Below, one piece after another: positions 59,708 to 64,000 of a DNA stretch of 64,000 nt. The notes beneath the pieces were generated by a model. The model had not been told where the DNA came from. It ran no database searches and saw nothing but the letters and a program-made list of their open reading frames with translations. The stretch comes from Actinomycetota bacterium (GTDB lineage: Bacteria > Actinomycetota > Actinomycetes > Nanopelagicales > Nanopelagicaceae): positions 1-64,000 of the forward strand of contig RGJX01000001.1 of the NCBI GenBank assembly GCA_010023045.1, given 5' to 3'. Made by a program: the position numbers and the translations under genes. Numbering within the stretch: position 1 is the first letter of the stretch; each line of letters opens with the position of its first letter.

Positions 59708-62700
59708 CACACATCTACATGTAGCAAGTGGCTACTCATTTAAATATGGAACAAATCTTCCCGACCAACTAGTTGCTAGAGCTGGCGAGTTAGGGATGAA
59801 CGCACTTGCCCTAACTGATCGAGATACTCTCGCTGGCGCTATCCGTTTTGCCACAAGTTGCGAATTAAATTCAATCGCTCCGATTATCGGAATAGATATC
59901 GAGTATGAGAATCAATCTAGGTTGACACTTCTAGCTACTCCAAATAATTGGAGCTCGTTAGTTCGCCTAGTAACAGCGCTAAAACGACTTAGTTCACCTC
60001 CAGGCGCTGATTTCTTTATTGCTAATGAAAGTCACACAAAAAATCTTCTTCTATTGCATGGACCAAGCTCTGAGGTAAGCCTGGCGATTCTCTCGCGTCG
60101 TTACGATAAAGCGCTCGCAATCTTAAATAAGACTAGAGATATATTTAAAGATCAAGCTCTTGAGTGCGTCACTCATCTAGAGAGCGAGGGAATCCGATCT
60201 ACCGCACATGCTGCTAGAACCCTTGGATTTGCTAGAGATAATGATCTAAAAGTTGTATTAAGTAATGCCGTTCGAATGAGAGAACGTTTGGATGCCCCAA
60301 TCGCCGATATCTTGGATGCGACTCGAAATCTCTTGCCACTTCATCGCAGCGTTGTAGAGCGCAAGAACGCTGAGGCATTCTTGAAAAGTAGCGAGGAGAT
60401 GGCTTATTTAGCGGAGATTATCGCTAGGGCAGCCGGGGAGCGGAACGGAAGGCTTCTGCTTCGAACAACTAGAGAGTGGGCAGAATCGGCCCAACTATCG
60501 CCACGAATTGATATTGGAATCGGTTCGATTCACCTTCCCGAACCAAGCGTTGTTGGCGCATCTAGCCATGAAGAACTGGTGAACCAATTAAGAGAGCGTT
60601 CTTACTCAGGCATAAATTGGCGTTATGGAAGTGAAGTATCTAGCGATGTAATAGATCGATTGGAGAAAGAGCTACAGATAATCAAAACCCTTGGCTACGA
60701 GTCATATTTCCTAACTGTCGCAGACGTGACCGATCGCGCTCGTAACTCTGGAATCCGAGTCGCAGCCCGAGGGAGCGGCGCTGGTTCACTTGTCTGCCAC
60801 TTGCTTGGGATATCTGGGGTTGAGCCGCTATCACTTGGACTTCTCATGGAGCGATTTTGCTCGCCACTTAGAGCTGCGCTTCCTGATATCGATATCGATG
60901 TCGAATCAGCTCGCCGCCTTGAAATCTATGATCAAGTATTTGATTTCTATAAAGAGCGAGCCGCAACTGTTGCGATGTTTGATACATATCGCGCTCGCCA
61001 TGCGATTCGTGATGTTGGCGCCGCGCTCTCACTTCCACCAATGGAGATTGATTTAGTAGCAAAGTCGCTACCGCACATAAGAGCGCGAAATATAGGTAAA
61101 TCTCTAGAGAATCTGCCGGAACTTAAAACTCTAAATCTCACTTCGCCACTTTGGCGGATGGCGATTGGTTTGGCTGAACGACTAGATGGATTACCAAGAA
61201 ACCTTGCAATGCATCCTTGCGCTGTTGTCTTATCTGATATCGGTTTATATGACCGCGCTCCAATTGAAGAGAATGCAAGCGGCTACCCAATGATTCAATG
61301 GGATAAGGATGATGTAGAGGCAATCGGCTTATTGAAGCTGGACATCCTTGGGGTACGGATGCAATCCACGCTTGCCTATGCTGTTACTGAGATAGAGCGG
61401 AGCGCTAATAAGAAGATAGATATCGATTCGATACCTCTTGATGATGGCGCAACCTTCGAATTAATCCAATCAACTAAGACTCTAGGCCTATTCCAAATCG
61501 AGAGCCCTGGGCAACGTGAACTAGTAGGAAAGTTCGCACCCGAGAGCTTTAACGATCTGATAATCGATATCTCACTCTTCCGCCCCGGCCCGGTAAAGAG
61601 CGACATGATTACTCCATTCTTAAATAGCCGGCAGGGCTGGAAGCCAAGATCAATCATCCATCCTGATCTCGCCCCGATATTGAGTGATACCGAAGGGGTT
61701 GTCGTATTCCACGAACAGGTCATCGAAATCATCTCGACTATGACTGGAGTCTCGCTAGCTGAAGCTGATGAGAAGCGACGCGCTTTAGGTGATCGCGATA
61801 GCCAACAAGTTATCTGTGATTGGTTCTTTCCGGCTGCGCTTGCTCGCGGTTACTCATTAGCGGTGGTAACAGAAATTTGGGATGTGCTGCGCGCCTTTGC
61901 CTCCTTTGGTTTCTGTAAAGCTCATGCCGCAGCCTTTGCACTACCCACCTATCAATCTGCTTGGTTAAAAACCCACTACCCAGCTGCTTTTCTAGCTGGC
62001 GTCTTAACTCATGATCCAGGGATGTATCCAAAGCGATTAATCCTCGATGAGGTCCGCCAATGCGGGATAAAGATCGCCCCAATTGATATCAACCGCTCAG
62101 ATAGGAGCTATCGAGTAGAGGCTGGCGCGATTCGAATTGCTCTATCTGATGTGAGCGGCATTAGCGATAACGAGGTTGATTCGATAATGAAAGCCCGGCC
62201 ATTTCTAGATCTCGCTGACTTCGTACATAGAGCTGAAGTAAGTAAGCCGATTACCGAATCTCTACTTATGGTCGGAGCTTTTGACTCTTTATATGAAACT
62301 AACCTGAATCGTCGCGATCTATTACTCCACTTAAATGATTTATATAAGTGGTCGCGCTCAACAAGTAAAACCAGTAGCTCCCAACTAACTATGGCCTTTA
62401 CGCCATCGCTAGTTAAAAGTGGTCTACCTGATCTGAGAAGTGATGAATTGGTAAAGCATGAGATTGAGCATCTAAATATGGATATCTCACATCACATGAT
62501 TGAGTTCTACTCTAATTTCTTAAATGAGATTGGTGCGGTTCGCTCAAGCGATTTATTAAAGCAACGCTCTAAATCTCAAGTCCTTGTCGCTGGAGTAAAA
62601 GTAGCGCTACAAACTCCGCCCGTAAGATCAGGCAAGCGAGTTATGTTTTTAACCCTCGATGATGGCTTTGGTTGTAGCGATGCCACTTTCTTTGAAGATA

Positions 62701-62861
62701 CCCAAAAATCCTATGCAAGTACGCTTCTTAACTCTCAGCTCTTATTAGTTCGAGGAGAGATAAGAAGAACCGGACCTAGGGGAGTCTCGCTCCGCGCCAC
62801 CGGGGCATGGGGACTACTAGATGCCTATGAAAAGTGGCGTAATCTCGCATCTTGTGAGTGA
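59700..62861 (+). CDS. dnaE2: Error-prone DNA polymerase III alpha subunit (DnaE2/ImuC type)
   Basis: PHP domain THLHVASGYSFKYG; VAARGSGAGSLVCHLLGI, LPDIDIDVESARR; CKAHAAAFALPTYQSAWLKTHYPAAF. Confidence 0.92.
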   Translation: MSFTHLHVASGYSFKYGTNLPDQLVARAGELGMNALALTDRDTLAGAIRFATSCELNSIAPIIGIDIEYENQSRLTLLATPNNWSSLVRLVTALKRLSSPPGADFFIANESHTKNLLLLHGPSSEVSLAILSRRYDKALAILNKTRDIFKDQALECVTHLESEGIRSTAHAARTLGFARDNDLKVVLSNAVRMRERLDAPIADILDATRNLLPLHRSVVERKNAEAFLKSSEEMAYLAEIIARAAGERNGRLLLRTTREWAESAQLSPRIDIGIGSIHLPEPSVVGASSHEELVNQLRERSYSGINWRYGSEVSSDVIDRLEKELQIIKTLGYESYFLTVADVTDRARNSGIRVAARGSGAGSLVCHLLGISGVEPLSLGLLMERFCSPLRAALPDIDIDVESARRLEIYDQVFDFYKERAATVAMFDTYRARHAIRDVGAALSLPPMEIDLVAKSLPHIRARNIGKSLENLPELKTLNLTSPLWRMAIGLAERLDGLPRNLAMHPCAVVLSDIGLYDRAPIEENASGYPMIQWDKDDVEAIGLLKLDILGVRMQSTLAYAVTEIERSANKKIDIDSIPLDDGATFELIQSTKTLGLFQIESPGQRELVGKFAPESFNDLIIDISLFRPGPVKSDMITPFLNSRQGWKPRSIIHPDLAPILSDTEGVVVFHEQVIEIISTMTGVSLAEADEKRRALGDRDSQQVICDWFFPAALARGYSLAVVTEIWDVLRAFASFGFCKAHAAAFALPTYQSAWLKTHYPAAFLAGVLTHDPGMYPKRLILDEVRQCGIKIAPIDINRSDRSYRVEAGAIRIALSDVSGISDNEVDSIMKARPFLDLADFVHRAEVSKPITESLLMVGAFDSLYETNLNRRDLLLHLNDLYKWSRSTSKTSSSQLTMAFTPSLVKSGLPDLRSDELVKHEIEHLNMDISHHMIEFYSNFLNEIGAVRSSDLLKQRSKSQVLVAGVKVALQTPPVRSGKRVMFLTLDDGFGCSDATFFEDTQKSYASTLLNSQLLLVRGEIRRTGPRGVSLRATGAWGLLDAYEKWRNLASCE

Positions 62862-62865
62862 AGCA

Positions 62866-64000
62866 ATGAGAGAGCGCTCCACAATCCTCCATGTAGATAT
62901 GGATGCATTCTTTGCCTCGGTATCTGAACTTGACTACCCGCAATACCGTGGAAAACCGCTAGTCGTAGGAGCTGGAGCGAGGGGAGTAGTTCTCTCTGCA
63001 AATTACCTGGCGCGAAAGTTCGGCATTCGCGCTGCCATGCCGGTATCGCGAGCGCAACGCATGGCCCCAACGGCGGTATTCATCCCGCCTGATCATGAAC
63101 GTTATTCCGAAGTCTCACGAAGAGTTATGGAGATTTTCTTTGATTTCACTCCTCATGTCGAACCACTATCACTTGATGAAGCCTTCCTTGATGTAAGTGG
63201 TTCGAAGCGATTATTTGGTGAGGGAAGAGATATTGCAGCCCAGATTAGAAAACGCGTTAAAGAGCAAGAACGGATTACATGTTCGGTCGGAATTGCGAGT
63301 TCAAAATTCATCGCAAAATTAGCCTCTGGAAGATGTAAACCTGATGGCATGCTGGAGATTCAAGATGAGCGGGTTCTTACATTCTTACATCCACTTCCGG
63401 TAGGGGAGTTGTGGGGTGTTGGACCAAAGACAAATGAAGAGCTACAAAGATTGGGATTGCGCACTGTTGGAGAGATTGCCAACACTCCATTAGCGACCCT
63501 AAAGCGCGCCCTTGGTGATGGAGCCGGGGAGTCTCTCTACGAATTGGCTTGGGGTAGAGATTTTCGAGAGGTAATAACGGACTCTCCCGAGAAGAGCATT
63601 AGCGCTGCTGAGACTTTTGCATATGACTTAGAGGATCGCGAAGAGATTTTCCGTGAATTGCTCCGACTTTCGGAGCGAGCGACCCATCGAATGCGAAAGC
63701 GCGAATTGAGAGCCAGAACAATCGGATTAAAGGTCCGTTTCTCCGACTTTACAAATACCACCAAGTCAAAAACTCTCCCCCTTCCCATAAATGGGATGCA
63801 TGAGGTATTTGAAGTTGCGCGCGATCTCTTTACCTCTTTGAGATTAGATGGCTCGAGAATTCGACTTCTTGGAGTATCGCTAGAAAATTTAGTTGACGAG
63901 GAGGGCGCAGTCGAACAATTACTTTTGGGCGAGCGCGAGAGCGGTTGGCGTGAGGCGCAAGTCGCGATTGATCGAGCAATCACCAGATTCGGTAGCGGTT
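62866..64000 (+). CDS. dinB: DNA polymerase IV (DinB, Y-family), 3' end outside window
   Basis: Open to window end, hence not in ORF track: MRERSTILHVDMDAFFASVSELDYPQYRGKPLVVGAGARGVVLSANYLARKFGIRAAMP...PLSLDEAFLDVSGS...CSVGIASSKFIAKLAS...WGVGPKT. Confidence 0.95.
   Translation, partial: MRERSTILHVDMDAFFASVSELDYPQYRGKPLVVGAGARGVVLSANYLARKFGIRAAMPVSRAQRMAPTAVFIPPDHERYSEVSRRVMEIFFDFTPHVEPLSLDEAFLDVSGSKRLFGEGRDIAAQIRKRVKEQERITCSVGIASSKFIAKLASGRCKPDGMLEIQDERVLTFLHPLPVGELWGVGPKTNEELQRLGLRTVGEIANTPLATLKRALGDGAGESLYELAWGRDFREVITDSPEKSISAAETFAYDLEDREEIFRELLRLSERATHRMRKRELRARTIGLKVRFSDFTNTTKSKTLPLPINGMHEVFEVARDLFTSLRLDGSRIRLLGVSLENLVDEEGAVEQLLLGERESGWREAQVAIDRAITRFGSG

Noticed and set aside
59700-62861. 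Intein or split in DnaE2
   Set aside because: Continuous 1053-aa polymerase with expected motif order.
1-64000. CRISPR array, prophage, IS elements or defence island
   Set aside because: No spaced direct repeats, no transposase/integrase/phage structural genes, and no restriction, toxin-antitoxin or reverse-transcriptase genes recognised.
1-64000. tRNA or rRNA genes
   Set aside because: No cloverleaf or TTCGANTC-type T-loop context convincingly seen in intergenic regions; a tRNAscan-SE run would be decisive.

Overview
This looks like a contiguous piece of a small, gene-dense actinobacterial chromosome. Gene order (lexA-LysM-nrdR-nrdJ; rplS-lepB-rnhB-yraN-comM-dprA), SepH, a PASTA kinase, a SAM-IV riboswitch and moderate GC suggest a streamlined freshwater acI/Nanopelagicales-like organism; that taxonomic call is inference. 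Most of the window is housekeeping. I saw no tRNA, rRNA, CRISPR array, prophage or IS element. The main points of interest are: (1) a TPP riboswitch on a PnuC/PnuT transporter gene, overlapped by an uncharacterised P-loop kinase; (2) a SAM-IV riboswitch on a polar-amino-acid-type ABC transporter; (3) an SOS mutagenesis operon (DUF6504-dnaE2-dinB) whose perfect SOS box contains the first start codon, and whose dnaE2 start lies in a 14-bp triplication that creates two five-codon mini-ORFs joined by ATGA overlaps; (4) a ParC that ends exactly before its C-terminal domain; (5) a carotenoid glycoside-like cluster; (6) four genes (ABC binding protein, ABC permease, crtI, 5'-nucleotidase) that each seem to lack a short internal or N-terminal segment, either decay or assembly error. 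dinB is open at the right edge and absent from the supplied ORF track. All calls come from reading the sequence; no database search was run.
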